From assembly GCF_010669225.1 (NCBI RefSeq), contig NZ_CP048627.1:1377292-1441291 (forward strand): a stretch of 64,000 bases of DNA, in the 5' to 3' direction. The translations under genes were made by a program, and so were the position numbers. The notes below the pieces were generated by a model, which worked only from the letters and a program-made list of their open reading frames with translations, made no database searches and was not told the origin of the DNA. How positions within the stretch are numbered: the first letter of the stretch is position 1; every line of letters begins with the position of its first letter. Below, in pieces: positions 16,031-25,202 of the stretch. This stretch comes from Megamonas funiformis. Its GTDB lineage: Bacteria > Bacillota > Negativicutes > Selenomonadales > Selenomonadaceae.

Positions 16031-16141
16031 TACTAAAAATAAGTTTTTCCGCAGATTAACTTATCAAAAACTTGTCGCAACTAGTTTTTGTGTTCTTTTT
16101 TCTTTTTCGCGCCAGTCCCCGTAGAGATACTAGAGCTCCGC
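16001..16141 (-). ncRNA. Candidate small RNA of about 140 nt
   Basis: A minus-strand -10 box TATAAT at 16148-16153 would start transcription near 16141, and the terminator at 16001-16030 would end it. The stretch between has several possible stems: CUAGU with ACUGG enclosing UCUC with GGGG; AAAACT with AGTTTT around GTTGCGAC; and TAAGTT with AACTTA. It has a locally GC-rich start in AT-rich surroundings. No known RNA family is recognised. The -35 is poor, so expression is uncertain. Confidence 0.4.
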
Positions 16142-16147
16142 ATACAT

Positions 16148-16153
16148 ATTATA
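16148..16153 (-). promoter_or_regulatory. -10 box in front of candidate small RNA
   Basis: Consensus TATAAT on the minus strand. The -35 position at 17-bp spacing reads TAACAA, which is weak, and it overlaps one of the ATTTGTTACCATT repeats. A regulator bound there could control this promoter. Confidence 0.4.
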
Positions 16154-16168
16154 TCACGTTACTTTAAA

Positions 16169-16203
16169 ATTTGTTACCATTCATTTTGGTATTTGTTACC
16201 ATT
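16169..16203. repeat. Two direct 13-bp repeats, ATTTGTTACCATT, 22 bp apart
   Basis: Identical copies at 16169-16181 and 16191-16203 are spaced by two helical turns. A looser third copy (TTTTGTTATC) follows at about 16202. They could be regulator sites for the small-RNA promoter, or arm sites near the right end of the integrated phage. The 310-bp gap 15971-16280 otherwise holds only the candidate RNA and a weak pckA terminator hairpin at 16260-16274. Confidence 0.45.
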
Positions 16204-16280
16204 TTGTTATCTAAAAATTTAAACCTACTCAAAAAATTTAAATCTATTTTAAAATTTCCCCTTATAAAATAAGGCTTTTT

Positions 16281-17858
16281 TTACTCTTCAAGTCTAGGCC
16301 CAGCGTTCAAAATCTCATCGGGCATTTCGCCTGCGAAACGTTTAACATTTTCAGCGAACAATCTTACTAATTTTTCAGCTTGATTTTTATATGCTTTTTT
16401 ATCCATCCAAGTATTTTCTGGATTTAATACTTCACTTGGTACACCCGGGCAGCTATCTGGAATATTTAATTGGAAATATTCATGTTTAGTCCAAGTAACA
16501 TCATCTAATTTACCATCTAAAGCAGCAGAAATCATAGCTCTAGTGTATTTTAATTCCATACGTTTACCAACGCCATATGGACCGCCAGTCCAACCAGTAT
16601 TAACAAGATATACGCTAGTATTATATTGATTAATTTTTTCACCTAATAATCTAGCATATTGTAATGGTGGTAATGGGAAGAATGGTTCACCAAAACCAAT
16701 GGAGAATGTTGCTTGTGGTTCTGTAATACCACGTTCAGTACCAGCAACTTTACTTGTATAACCGGATAAGAAGTGATACATAGCTTGTTCTTTAGTGAGT
16801 TTTGCAATAGGAGGTAATACACCAAAAGCATCTGCAGTTAAGAAGATAATTGCATTTGGATGACCTGCCATACTTGGTACGATGGCATTTGTAATATTTT
16901 CTATTGGATAAGCTGTACGCGTATTTTGTGTAAATCTAGCATCAAAGAAATCTGGTTCACGAGTATATGGATTGATATAAACATTTTCCAAAACAGTTCC
17001 ATATTGAATTGCATTATAAATTTCTGGTTCACTTTCAGGTGTAATTTTTATAGTTTTTGCATAGCAACCACCTTCAACATTGAAGATACCATGTTCACTC
17101 CAACCATGTTCATCATCACCGATTAAAGAACGATTAGGGTCAGCAGATAAAGTTGTTTTACCTGTACCACTTAAACCAAAGAATAATGCAGAATTTCCAT
17201 CTTTACCTACATTTGCAGAGCAGTGCATGGATAAAACACCACGTTGAGGAAGAATGAAGTTCATAACAGAGAAAATAGCTTTTTTCATTTCACCTGCATA
17301 AGCACCGCCACCGATTAATACCATTTTTTTGCTGAAATTAACAATAATAAAAGTTTCAGAATGTGTACCATCTTCAATTGGATTAGCTTTTACACTAGGC
17401 ATACAAATAAGTGTAAATTCAGCAGGTGTAGTGAGTTTAGTTTTTGGTCTAATGAATAATTGTTTTAAGAATAAATGATGCCAAGCATGCTCATTAATGC
17501 ATTTTATTTGTAATTTGTATGCAGGGTCTGCACCAACTAAAGCATCCGTTACAAATAATTGATGGTCTTTAGCATAATCTTTCATTTTTTCATAAAGACG
17601 ATTAAATGTATTTTCCGAACATGGTTGATTTGTATTTGACCAATGTATTAAATCATGAATGTCTGGAGTATCAACAATAAATCTATCTTTAGGTGAACGA
17701 CCTGTATGTTTACCAGTAGTTACACAAATCGCACCTTTATCAGATAAACGTCCTTCATGATTTCTAACCGCTTCTTCAAGTAATTCAGGAATTGTTGCGT
17801 CATAAGTTATTCTTCTTGCTACAGATAAGAAATCTTGGCTAGAATAGTTATTCATCAT
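16281..17858 (-). CDS. pckA: Phosphoenolpyruvate carboxykinase (ATP)
   Basis: Converts oxaloacetate plus ATP to phosphoenolpyruvate and CO2, or the reverse in fermenters that make succinate or propionate. The 525-residue protein has all family hallmarks: [15 protein letters not shown] near residue 50, the kinase-type P-loop [14 protein letters not shown] near 235, the metal site GDDEHGW, and [12 protein letters not shown]. The start is taken at ATG 17858, nine bases after AGAGG; the TTG at 17867 falls within the ribosome binding region. It is divergently arranged from a LysR regulator with about 280 bp between them, a typical place for LysR control, though this is not proven. It lies directly next to the phage region. 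Confidence 0.96.
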   Translation of the reverse strand: MMNNYSSQDFLSVARRITYDATIPELLEEAVRNHEGRLSDKGAICVTTGKHTGRSPKDRFIVDTPDIHDLIHWSNTNQPCSENTFNRLYEKMKDYAKDHQLFVTDALVGADPAYKLQIKCINEHAWHHLFLKQLFIRPKTKLTTPAEFTLICMPSVKANPIEDGTHSETFIIVNFSKKMVLIGGGAYAGEMKKAIFSVMNFILPQRGVLSMHCSANVGKDGNSALFFGLSGTGKTTLSADPNRSLIGDDEHGWSEHGIFNVEGGCYAKTIKITPESEPEIYNAIQYGTVLENVYINPYTREPDFFDARFTQNTRTAYPIENITNAIVPSMAGHPNAIIFLTADAFGVLPPIAKLTKEQAMYHFLSGYTSKVAGTERGITEPQATFSIGFGEPFFPLPPLQYARLLGEKINQYNTSVYLVNTGWTGGPYGVGKRMELKYTRAMISAALDGKLDDVTWTKHEYFQLNIPDSCPGVPSEVLNPENTWMDKKAYKNQAEKLVRLFAENVKRFAGEMPDEILNAGPRLEE

Positions 17859-18047
17859 TGTAATCAACCTCTCTTTTATCTATGTTAATTTTTCATAGTA
17901 TTTATTACTTTGATTTACCATATGAATATATAATTCTATAAAAAATTTATTATTCCTTTAAATTTCTAAAAATTTTATATATTTTTTATACATTTTTTAC
18001 ATAATAGATAAAACTTATGGCAAAAAACATTTGTAATAAATAAAATA

Positions 18048-18076
18048 TTGGATATATGCTATTTTTATGCTATAAT
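18048..18076 (+). promoter_or_regulatory. Promoter of the LysR gene
   Basis: TTGGAT at 18048-18053, a 17-bp spacer and TATAAT at 18071-18076, followed by a 59-bp leader with AGGAGG at 18125-18130 before the ATG. Confidence 0.65.
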
Positions 18077-18135
18077 ATCTATGTGTTAATTAATAAAATT
18101 TATTATACATAAGATATTTTCAATAGGAGGATTAT

Positions 18136-19011
18136 ATGGAACTTAAACAACTAGAATACTTTCAAATGACTAGCCGTTTGAAAAATATTACTAGAGCAGC
18201 CAAACGGCTTTCTGTTTCTCAACCAAATATTACAGTTGCTATAAAAAAATTAGAAGCAGAACTTGGCATACAACTTTTTGAACGTAGCCAAAAACAATTA
18301 TCACTCACACCAGAAGGAGCTGTATTTTTAAATCGCATTGAACTTGCTTTGCGTAATATTCAAGATGCCGTTTTAGAAGTTAATGACTATAAACAACTTC
18401 AAAAAGGCACTATCAAAATTGGTATTCCTTCTATGATCGGAGCATATCTTTTCCCCAAAATTTTCTCTGGTTTCCAGAAAAAATTCGCTCATTTAGATAT
18501 TTATCTTTATGAAAAAGGCTCTATGTCTATTCGTGAATCCTTAGAACGTGATGAATTAGATTTTGGTATTGTCATCATCTCCAATGCTTCTCCTAGTTTA
18601 CAGTTATTGCCAATGTCTACTAACCAAGTAGTAGCTTGTGTTCCTGAAGATAGCCCACTTGCTCAAAAAGATTCTTTATCTTGGAGCGATGTAAGCAATA
18701 TTGATTTAATTATGTTAAAAGAAGGTTCTTTTATCCGTAATTTAATTCAACAAAAACTCAAAGAACACAATATTCAACCAAATATTATCTTAGAATCAAA
18801 CCAAATCGAAACGATAAAAGGTCTTATCTCCAGTAATGTTGGTATGGCATTCCTCTTAGACTTCGTAGTTCAAGATACACCACATATTAAAACATTACCA
18901 ATAGAAGACCCTATATTTGTAGATGTTGGACTTGCATGGAAAAAAGATAGATATATCTCCAAAGCTGCTCAATCTTTTATCAATTTCTGTCAAGATACAT
19001 TAAATAAATAA
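18136..19011 (+). CDS. LysR-family transcriptional regulator
   Basis: A 291-residue regulator of normal size. The N-terminal winged helix-turn-helix spans residues 3-62 (FQMTSRLKNITRAAKRLSVS, then QPNITVAIKKLEAELGIQLF). The effector-binding domain follows from about residue 90 (KGTIKIGIPSMIGAYLFPKI), similar to the CysL/CynR type. Its effector cannot be told from sequence. It is divergent from pckA and may control it and itself, as is usual for this family. It is followed by two terminators. Confidence 0.9.
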   Translation: MELKQLEYFQMTSRLKNITRAAKRLSVSQPNITVAIKKLEAELGIQLFERSQKQLSLTPEGAVFLNRIELALRNIQDAVLEVNDYKQLQKGTIKIGIPSMIGAYLFPKIFSGFQKKFAHLDIYLYEKGSMSIRESLERDELDFGIVIISNASPSLQLLPMSTNQVVACVPEDSPLAQKDSLSWSDVSNIDLIMLKEGSFIRNLIQQKLKEHNIQPNIILESNQIETIKGLISSNVGMAFLLDFVVQDTPHIKTLPIEDPIFVDVGLAWKKDRYISKAAQSFINFCQDTLNK

Positions 19012-19022
19012 TTTATAAAATT

Positions 19023-19058
19023 AAAGCCATCAGTTTATTTAATTTTGCTGATGGCTTT
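19023..19058 (+). terminator. Terminator after the LysR gene
   Basis: AAAGCCATCAG pairs with CTGATGGCTTT and is followed by a T-run on the plus strand. Confidence 0.85.
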
Positions 19059-19075
19059 TTATTTTTATTGATAAC

Positions 19076-19113
19076 AAAAAGGATAATCCACTTATTTTAG
19101 GATTATCCTTTTT
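19076..19113. terminator. Bidirectional terminator between LysR and telA
   Basis: GGATAATCC (19081-19089) pairs perfectly with GGATTATCC (19100-19108), flanked by A5 and T5, so it works in both directions. It is the likely end of the xpaC-telA transcript. Confidence 0.8.
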
Positions 19114-19142
19114 ATATTTTTTATAGCTTATTTAATGATATT

Positions 19143-20300
19143 TCAACGATGAGCCAATAAAGTTTGTTTTAATTTATCTTCAATTTGTACAAGTTCAGCT
19201 TCTGCTAATTTACGACGTTCACGTCCATCTTTTTGAATTTTAATAGTTTCTTCAATAGTAGAAATCAAATCTTCATTTACTTTTTTTACAGTTTCGATAT
19301 CTACAATTCCACGTTCTGTTTCACGTGCTGTCTCTATTGTATTTTGTTTCAACATTTCAGCATTACGTCGTAATAATTCATTTGTAGTATCTGTTACTTC
19401 ACGTTGCATCTGTAAAACTTTTTGCTGTCTAGATAAACCAAGCGCAATTACAATCTGACTTTTCCATAATGGAATAGTATTATAAATAGCACTTTGTACC
19501 TTGTCAACTAAAACTTTATCATTATTTTGAATAAGGCGTATCTGTGGTGCTGTCTGTATAGCTATTGTTTTACTCAATTTCAAATCATGAACTTTTTTCT
19601 CAAAACGGCTGACAGCATTTTCAAAATCACTGACTACTTGCACTGCCATTTGATTTTGAGAATTTACAGCTTCCATGCGTAATTTAGGAATAGTATGCTG
19701 TTGCAATTCTAAGATTTTTTCTTCGCCAGCTTTAATATATAACTGCAATTCTTTAAAATACTCTAAATTTCGTTGATACATAGTATCAAACATCACAATA
19801 TCTTTCATCATGCTCATGCGGGCTTTATCTAATTCGCCTTGTATCTTATCAATCTGTACAGATAATTTATCATATTCTGCCATCATACTTTTAGCACTGC
19901 CAACTAATGAACCTAAAATAGGTATTTTCTTTATAAATCCGCCACTGTTTTTACTATCTACATCAAAACCTTTTACTTTTACTACTAAATTGCTTAATAA
20001 ATCGCCAACATGCCCACTATCTTTACTGCGAATATTATTCAAAATACTATCTGAAAACTCCGCTATATTTCGTTGTGCATTTATGCCATATTGTACAGAA
20101 GTCTGTGAATTCGTCAAATCTATATTTTCTTTTATTTCATCAATACGCTTTCTATCTTCCGGTGAAATCAATTCTGTTTGCTTTGTAACCTGCTCAATCT
20201 CTTCTTTTTTTGTCATTACTTGCCAATTTTGAGCATCAGCATTATTGTCCATTGTCTGTGTTTTTGCTTTGATTAAATCATCTAAACTAATATCTGCCAT
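19143..20300 (-). CDS. TelA-family (toxic anion resistance) protein
   Basis: A 385-residue cytoplasmic, largely coiled-coil protein of the TelA family. Typical segments are KIPILGSLVGSAKSMMAEYD with the long helices around it, and IPLWKSQIVIALGLSRQQK. The family is linked to tellurite and stress or membrane-damage resistance, but its biochemical role is unsettled. ATG 20300 is preferred over a GTG at 20309 because GAGGG precedes it by eight bases. It forms a pair with the upstream XpaC-like gene; their coding ends nearly touch (20300/20306). This XpaC-TelA pairing is common in Firmicutes. Confidence 0.9.
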   Translation of the reverse strand: MADISLDDLIKAKTQTMDNNADAQNWQVMTKKEEIEQVTKQTELISPEDRKRIDEIKENIDLTNSQTSVQYGINAQRNIAEFSDSILNNIRSKDSGHVGDLLSNLVVKVKGFDVDSKNSGGFIKKIPILGSLVGSAKSMMAEYDKLSVQIDKIQGELDKARMSMMKDIVMFDTMYQRNLEYFKELQLYIKAGEEKILELQQHTIPKLRMEAVNSQNQMAVQVVSDFENAVSRFEKKVHDLKLSKTIAIQTAPQIRLIQNNDKVLVDKVQSAIYNTIPLWKSQIVIALGLSRQQKVLQMQREVTDTTNELLRRNAEMLKQNTIETARETERGIVDIETVKKVNEDLISTIEETIKIQKDGRERRKLAEAELVQIEDKLKQTLLAHR

Positions 20301-20305
20301 AAGTT

Positions 20306-21271
20306 TCACCCTCTATTCATATTATCGAAAAATTTGCGATAAAAATCATCTTTATCCATAAATAAATAGCGTATACCTTCTATAAATCCCGCAATAAAAG
20401 GTATGCCTGTCCATGAAAATAATAAATAAAAAATTCCCATAAAAGTTTTGCCTAAATAAAATTTATGTGCGCCAAAACCACCAAATAAAATTCCTAGACC
20501 TCCAGCAATTAATTTTTTACGCAAAACTTCATCACTATCAAAAAATCTTTCTGGTAAATGCTTTAATTGCCAACGCATTCTTTGCATAGGTTTATCATGC
20601 ATACAATTTTTACGTCTATAGCTAAAGCCAGATTTTATCTCTTGAGTGCGGTCTTGCTTTTTCACATCAAAACCATCTGCTTTTATTGTATTTTCCATAA
20701 CCTTTAATTCCGCGTCCATATCTAATAACTGGTCATTTATCAATTTTTCAAATTGCTCTGTATAAGCATTACTCAATCCATATAAAGTATTTTTTGTTCT
20801 TTCCTTTATATCATTTACACTATCTGTATTTAACTGCGTATTTTCTATTTCTACATACTTTTCAATTAAACCAGCCACAGTATCTTGATAATAATCGATA
20901 AATCTTCTAGCTAAAGTAATTTTTTCTGGATGTTTTTGTAGATATTGTAAAATATTCAAAGATACCTTTTGCATGTCTTGCACATGCATTTTTAATTCAC
21001 TATCTCTGATATATTTCAATGAGCCTTTTATATAATTATAATCCTCTAACGCTTTTTGATAACTTTCCTGCAATAATTTACTATTTTCACTATCATCTAA
21101 ATCTAAACTAATCTGCTTTTTCTTATTTGGTTTAAATGTCAAAAAGACGCCTACACCTAAAGCTACTGCTCCTATCAAATTTACAATATCACTAAAATGT
21201 GTTATCATATCAAACCCAATAAAAGCCAAAATAGTCGTTATAACTGCTAAAAACATAATAAAACTAAACAT
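20306..21271 (-). CDS. XpaC-like protein fused to a C-terminal TM2 domain
   Basis: A 321-residue protein. Residues 1-50 contain two membrane segments (IMFLAVITTILAFIGF, then IVNLIGAVALGVGVFLTF). Residues 55-220 form the helical XpaC domain, historically named for 5-bromo-4-chloroindolyl phosphate hydrolysis. Residues about 250-310 are a TM2 domain: KKLIAGGLGILFGGFGAHKF, then YLGKTFMGIFYLLFS and onward. The fusion of XpaC and TM2 is unusual; XpaC is normally the partner of TelA alone. The pair probably acts at the membrane in envelope stress (inference). Confidence 0.82.
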   Translation of the reverse strand: MFSFIMFLAVITTILAFIGFDMITHFSDIVNLIGAVALGVGVFLTFKPNKKKQISLDLDDSENSKLLQESYQKALEDYNYIKGSLKYIRDSELKMHVQDMQKVSLNILQYLQKHPEKITLARRFIDYYQDTVAGLIEKYVEIENTQLNTDSVNDIKERTKNTLYGLSNAYTEQFEKLINDQLLDMDAELKVMENTIKADGFDVKKQDRTQEIKSGFSYRRKNCMHDKPMQRMRWQLKHLPERFFDSDEVLRKKLIAGGLGILFGGFGAHKFYLGKTFMGIFYLLFSWTGIPFIAGFIEGIRYLFMDKDDFYRKFFDNMNRG

Positions 21272-21467
21272 AATTTTTATTCTCCTATATTTTATTATAC
21301 TTATTAAATTCTAATAAACCCTTTTAAAATCCTGCACTACAAAAATAATTATACAAAATTTACACTGATTATGCTTGTATATCATATTAAAATTGTATTA
21401 AAATAAAATTAAAATTTTTCTTGATTTCTATTTTCTGAAACAAAACTATACTTAGGAGGCTTTTATT

Positions 21468-21959
21468 ATGACAAATATAAATAATGTATTACTAGAAATG
21501 ATTAATTATTATCAGGGCGACCCTAAACGCATTCAACATTTTCTCAAAGTACATAGCTTTGCAAAATTCATAGCAGAACAAGAAAACTTGCCTTCAGATA
21601 AATTATATATTTTAGAAATCGCTGGTTTAATGCATGATATCGGCATAAAAATTGCTGAACAAAAATACAACAGTAGCAATGGCAAATATCAAGAATTAGA
21701 AGGCCCTGCTCCTGCTAGAGAAATACTTGAAAAACTCCAAGTAGATACTGCTGTAATAGATAGAGTATGTTTCTTGATTGCCCATCATCATACTTATAAT
21801 AATATTGACGATTTAGATTACCAAATCCTAATAGAAGCAGATTTCTTAGTAAATCTTTATGAAGATAATTGCCCAAAACAAGCTATAGAAAATGCATTAA
21901 ACAGAATTTTTAAAACTAAAACCGGCATTAATTTATGTAAAACTATTTTCGATGTCTAA
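21468..21959 (+). CDS. HD-domain hydrolase
   Basis: A 163-residue HD-superfamily metal-dependent phosphohydrolase. The metal-binding residues are visible: His in FLKVHSFAKF, His-Asp in LMHDIGIKIA and the HHH triplet in FLIAHHHTYNN, followed by a terminal Asp in LIEADFLVNL. The substrate is unknown; stand-alone proteins of this size often act on nucleotides. It has its own promoter region, an AGGAGG site and no operon partner. It has a normal length for the group. Confidence 0.85.
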   Translation: MTNINNVLLEMINYYQGDPKRIQHFLKVHSFAKFIAEQENLPSDKLYILEIAGLMHDIGIKIAEQKYNSSNGKYQELEGPAPAREILEKLQVDTAVIDRVCFLIAHHHTYNNIDDLDYQILIEADFLVNLYEDNCPKQAIENALNRIFKTKTGINLCKTIFDV

Positions 21960-22067
21960 TTTTCTTTGAATAGTATCCTAGTAAACATTTTATATAATGA
22001 AATCTTTCAATAAATATTACTAAGATAAAAATATAAAATACTCTACAACATCAATTTATAAAACAAC

Positions 22068-22097
22068 AAAACCGTTGGTAAGAATACCAACGGTTTT
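22068..22097. terminator. Bidirectional terminator between the HD gene and yoeB
   Basis: AAAACCGTTGGTA pairs with TACCAACGGTTTT around a 4-nt loop. The right arm overlaps the last codons of the toxin gene by two bases. Confidence 0.85.
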
Positions 22098-22356
22098 ATT
22101 CATAATGCGTCCACATACGAATTATACGTATAACTTTTTCATCTTCTAATACTTCATATACTAATCTATGTTGAATATTAATTCTTCTAGAATAGTATCC
22201 CATTAGATCTCCTAACAGTTTTTCATATGGTGGTGGATTTTGAAAAGGATCTTCCTTTATTAAATCAATTAATAATTTAGCTTTTTTATCTAATCCACTT
22301 GCTTTTAGCTTTGGAATGTCTTTTAATGCTTTTTTATAATATTCTATCTTATACAA
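22096..22356 (-). CDS. yoeB: YoeB-type mRNA interferase toxin
   Basis: An 86-residue Txe/YoeB toxin that cleaves mRNA at the ribosome. It has the family core (YYKKALKDIPKLKASGLDKK, then DPFQNPPPYEKLLGDLMGYY, SRRINIQHRLVYEV) and the ending MWTHYE with the catalytic-type His and Tyr near the C terminus. It starts with TTG at 22356, directly after the TAA of the antitoxin gene, so translation depends on coupling. The weak start should keep toxin levels below antitoxin. It appears intact. Confidence 0.9.
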   Translation of the reverse strand: MYKIEYYKKALKDIPKLKASGLDKKAKLLIDLIKEDPFQNPPPYEKLLGDLMGYYSRRINIQHRLVYEVLEDEKVIRIIRMWTHYE

Positions 22357-22605
22357 TTACCATTCAACCTCATCTTCTGAAACAAAATCTTCATTAGATG
22401 CAGTTTTAGCTTTTAATAAATCTTCTCGCACATTAGGTATAGAAGATAAATACATTGTTTCCATAAGATTTTTATAATCATCCGCACTAATTAATACCAC
22501 ATCGCCATCTTTAGTATTAATTGTTGCTACTTGATTATATTTAGCAACTTGTTCTAAAGTATTATAAAGATTCTTTCTAAAATTTGAAGCATTAGCTGTA
22601 ATCAT
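22357..22605 (-). CDS. yefM: YefM/Phd-type antitoxin
   Basis: An 82-residue antitoxin. The N-terminal DNA-binding domain begins MITANASNFRKNLYNTLEQV, then VATINTKDGDVVLISADDYK; the C-terminal part is a toxin-binding helix with acidic end. ATG 22605 is used because GAGG lies eight bases before it. It neutralises the YoeB toxin encoded next and represses its own promoter, which holds two GTACG motifs. Confidence 0.9.
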   Translation of the reverse strand: MITANASNFRKNLYNTLEQVAKYNQVATINTKDGDVVLISADDYKNLMETMYLSSIPNVREDLLKAKTASNEDFVSEDEVEW

Positions 22606-22623
22606 TATAATCACCTCAAATAT

Positions 22624-22652
22624 AGTATATCGTACTTATTAACGTACGTCAA
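22624..22652 (-). promoter_or_regulatory. Promoter and operator of the yefM-yoeB pair
   Basis: TTGACG (22647-22652), a 17-bp spacer and TATACT (22624-22629) on the minus strand. The palindrome ACGTACGT and a second GTACG lie in the spacer, similar in style to the hexamer operators of YefM-type antitoxins, so autoregulation is likely. Confidence 0.7.
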
Positions 22653-22775
22653 AATATATTTGAAGCGATTATAATATATAGCATATCAAAATCTATATTC
22701 TTAAAAATTAAAAAGAGAAAATATATTCATTATAATTTGAGCACATGGGCACAAAATGGGCACAATTATAAAAAT

Positions 22776-22809
22776 AAAAACTCATGGATTAAAATACCCA
22801 TGAGTTTTT
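22776..22809. terminator. Terminator after the uracil permease gene
   Basis: AAAAACTCATGG pairs with CCATGAGTTTTT around a 10-nt loop, with T-runs on both strands. Confidence 0.85.
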
Positions 22810-23984
22810 ATTTTGCTTTATTCTTTATTAGCTATACCTAATTTACCAAAAACATAAAACGATAAGCTGAGAATCATGCCACAGACAACAGCAAGGCCCA
22901 TACCTTTTAATTGTACAGGACCAATATTTACAGCAGCTCCACTAAGACCACTTATCATAGTTACGGCAGTAAGTATCATATTTTTCGTACTAGTATAATC
23001 AACTTTTTTCTCTATAAGCATACGTATACCAGAACAAGCGATAACACCAAATAACAATACAGAAATACCGCCCATTACTGGTACTGGAATAGCATGAATA
23101 ATCGCAGCAATTTTACCAATAAAAGAGAAAAGAATAGCAAAAATAGCAGCTCCACCGATTACCCATACACTATAAACACGAGTAATAGCCATAACGCCCA
23201 TATTTTCGCCATAAGTAGTATTAGGAGTTGAGCCTACAAAACCAGATAAAACATTAGAAACACCATCAGCAAATAAAGAACGATTAAGTCCTGGATTTTT
23301 AATTAAATCTCTATCAACAATACTACTTGTAACAACAACATGCCCAATATGTTCAGCAAAAACTACAAACAATGCAGGCATAATAATCATGATAGCGTGA
23401 ATATTAAAAGTTGGTTCATAGAAAGTTGGTACTTGTACCCAACTAGCGGCTTCTACACCAGACCAATCTACAATACCTAAACAAAAAGCCATAATATATC
23501 CTGCAATTACACCAATTAATACAGGAATTACACTTAAAAATCCTCTACCAATTACAGAAGCCAAAATTGCCACAGCTAATGTAAATACAGAAGTAATCAT
23601 TGCAAGCTCATTTGGAATGCCTTGAGATTGCATTGTATCACTGATAAAACCAGACATATCCAAAGCAAGTGGTGCAAGCTCAAGACCAATTACTGCTACT
23701 ACCGCACCCATTGCAGCTGGTGGCAAAATAATATCAATCCAAGCTGTACCTAATTTACCCACAACAAAAGATAAAATAATAAAAGATAAACCAAATGCTA
23801 TAAATCCACCTTGAGCATCGCCATAACTAAGTCCACTAGTAGCAAGCACTGCTAAAACTGGAGAAATAAATGCAAAACTAGAACCTAAATAAGCAGGTAA
23901 TTTCCCTTTACAAATGATTAAATACAAAATTGTACCTATACCATTCATAAATAAAGCTGTTGCTGGATTTACATGAATTGACGT

Positions 23985-24095
23985 ACTCCCCATAGCTAAA
24001 GCTAGGGGATTCTGGGATACTGACGAACCTTGCTATCAAAAGACAGTCTTACGAGTTCTCTCCACAATGGACAACGCCCTGCCCATATTTATTTA
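23985..24095 (-). ncRNA. Candidate omega-RNA (reRNA) of the TnpB element
   Basis: In this superfamily the right end, starting in or after the 3' end of tnpB, is transcribed as the guide RNA of TnpB; its last bases come from the flanking host DNA. Here the 110-bp segment after the tnpB stop contains structured sequence (GGGCAGGGCGTTGTCC-type pairing and the end hairpin). It would be extended by a guide starting ACGTCAATTCATG at 23984, from uraA itself. This is inferred from family knowledge; no transcript evidence is available. Confidence 0.55.
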
Positions 24096-25202
24096 TTACT
24101 TGCGGGAGAAAAAAATTCTTTCTCCTTCTTTCTTTATATTTATAGCGGCGTTTAAATCCCTATCATGATGTTTACCGCATTTTGGACAAGTCCATTCTCT
24201 TATTCTCAATTCTTTGAGTTCTTTGTTTTGATAGCCACAATTACTGCATAGCTGACTTGACGGAAAGAAATTTCCTACTTCAACAACGTTGGAACCTGCC
24301 TTTTGTGTTTCATACTTCAACTTGTTTACAAAATCGGCAAAACCTAAATCGGATATCTTTCTGCCGAAACGTTTCTGCATGGCTTTTAAATTCAAATTTT
24401 CGATAGAGATTAAGGCATATTTACCAGTGAGATACTGTGCCGTTTTCCAATGAAAATCACGGCGCATATTCGTTACTTTTTTATGCAGTCTTGCCAAATT
24501 CAGTCTTGCTTTTTGGCGATTGTTAGAAGCTTTTTGTTTACGGGATAAATTGCGGTTAGCTTTAACAATTAATTTTGCATTCTGCTTGAAAAACAGCGGA
24601 GAGATGATATTTTTCCGTTCTGAACCTGTGAGAAATATCTTTAACCCGAAGTCAAAACCGACGCTTTCACCTGTTCTTGTTAAGACTTCATTTTCATTTG
24701 TTTCACAGGAAAAATACAAATAAATATCGCCTAAAGCATCGCGCTTTATGGTTACGGTCTTTACTTTTCCGTCAATATCCCGCGATTTAAAATAGCGATA
24801 TTTCTGATTGGCAATTCTAATAACATTTCCACCCAATAATTTCCAACCGGACGTTTTCAAAGTATATGATTTATATTTACGTATCTTTTTAAACGACGGA
24901 GGAGCTGAACGGACATTATGCTTCTGATTTCTGAAAAACAACTTATAGGCACGGTCTATGCGTTCAGTTATATTTTGTACTGATTGTGAACCTATTTCTT
25001 TAAGATAGCTGAATTTTGCCCGTTTTTTCAGTTTAGTTAAGTGTTTCTGCAGAACAAATTTGTGCAATGATTTTTTAAATAAACGATAGTACCGTTTGTG
25101 AATTGCAATGCAGTGATTATAAATGAGACCTGCCGCATTAATCTGCCTATGAAGTTTTTTATTTCGTTTAGAGTTATATAGCTTAAAGCAATAGGTTTTC
25201 AT
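24096..25202 (-). CDS. tnpB: TnpB, RNA-guided nuclease of the IS605 family
   Basis: A 368-residue TnpB. The N-terminal helix-turn-helix region is followed by the RuvC-like nuclease: first Asp in SVGFDFGLKIF (about residue 190), Glu in ISIENLNLKAM, and last Asp in HHDRDLNAAINIK. The zinc ribbon CSNCGYQNKELKEL and CPKCGKHH precedes the last motif. All catalytic residues are present and the frame is intact. TnpB proteins cut DNA at sites matching the omega-RNA guide, helping the element persist. It starts with ATG preceded by GGCGGTGAG. Confidence 0.93.
   Translation of the reverse strand: MKTYCFKLYNSKRNKKLHRQINAAGLIYNHCIAIHKRYYRLFKKSLHKFVLQKHLTKLKKRAKFSYLKEIGSQSVQNITERIDRAYKLFFRNQKHNVRSAPPSFKKIRKYKSYTLKTSGWKLLGGNVIRIANQKYRYFKSRDIDGKVKTVTIKRDALGDIYLYFSCETNENEVLTRTGESVGFDFGLKIFLTGSERKNIISPLFFKQNAKLIVKANRNLSRKQKASNNRQKARLNLARLHKKVTNMRRDFHWKTAQYLTGKYALISIENLNLKAMQKRFGRKISDLGFADFVNKLKYETQKAGSNVVEVGNFFPSSQLCSNCGYQNKELKELRIREWTCPKCGKHHDRDLNAAINIKKEGERIFFSRK

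Noticed and set aside
16081-16143. 20-codon frame beginning MRSSSISTGTG on the minus strand
   Set aside because: Its ATG coincides with the likely transcription start, it has no ribosome site, and the stretch fits a structured RNA better.
22739-22765. Direct repeat ATGGGCACAA as an attachment site or integrase remnant
   Set aside because: Only two short copies, no integrase sequence and no duplicated partner elsewhere in the window.
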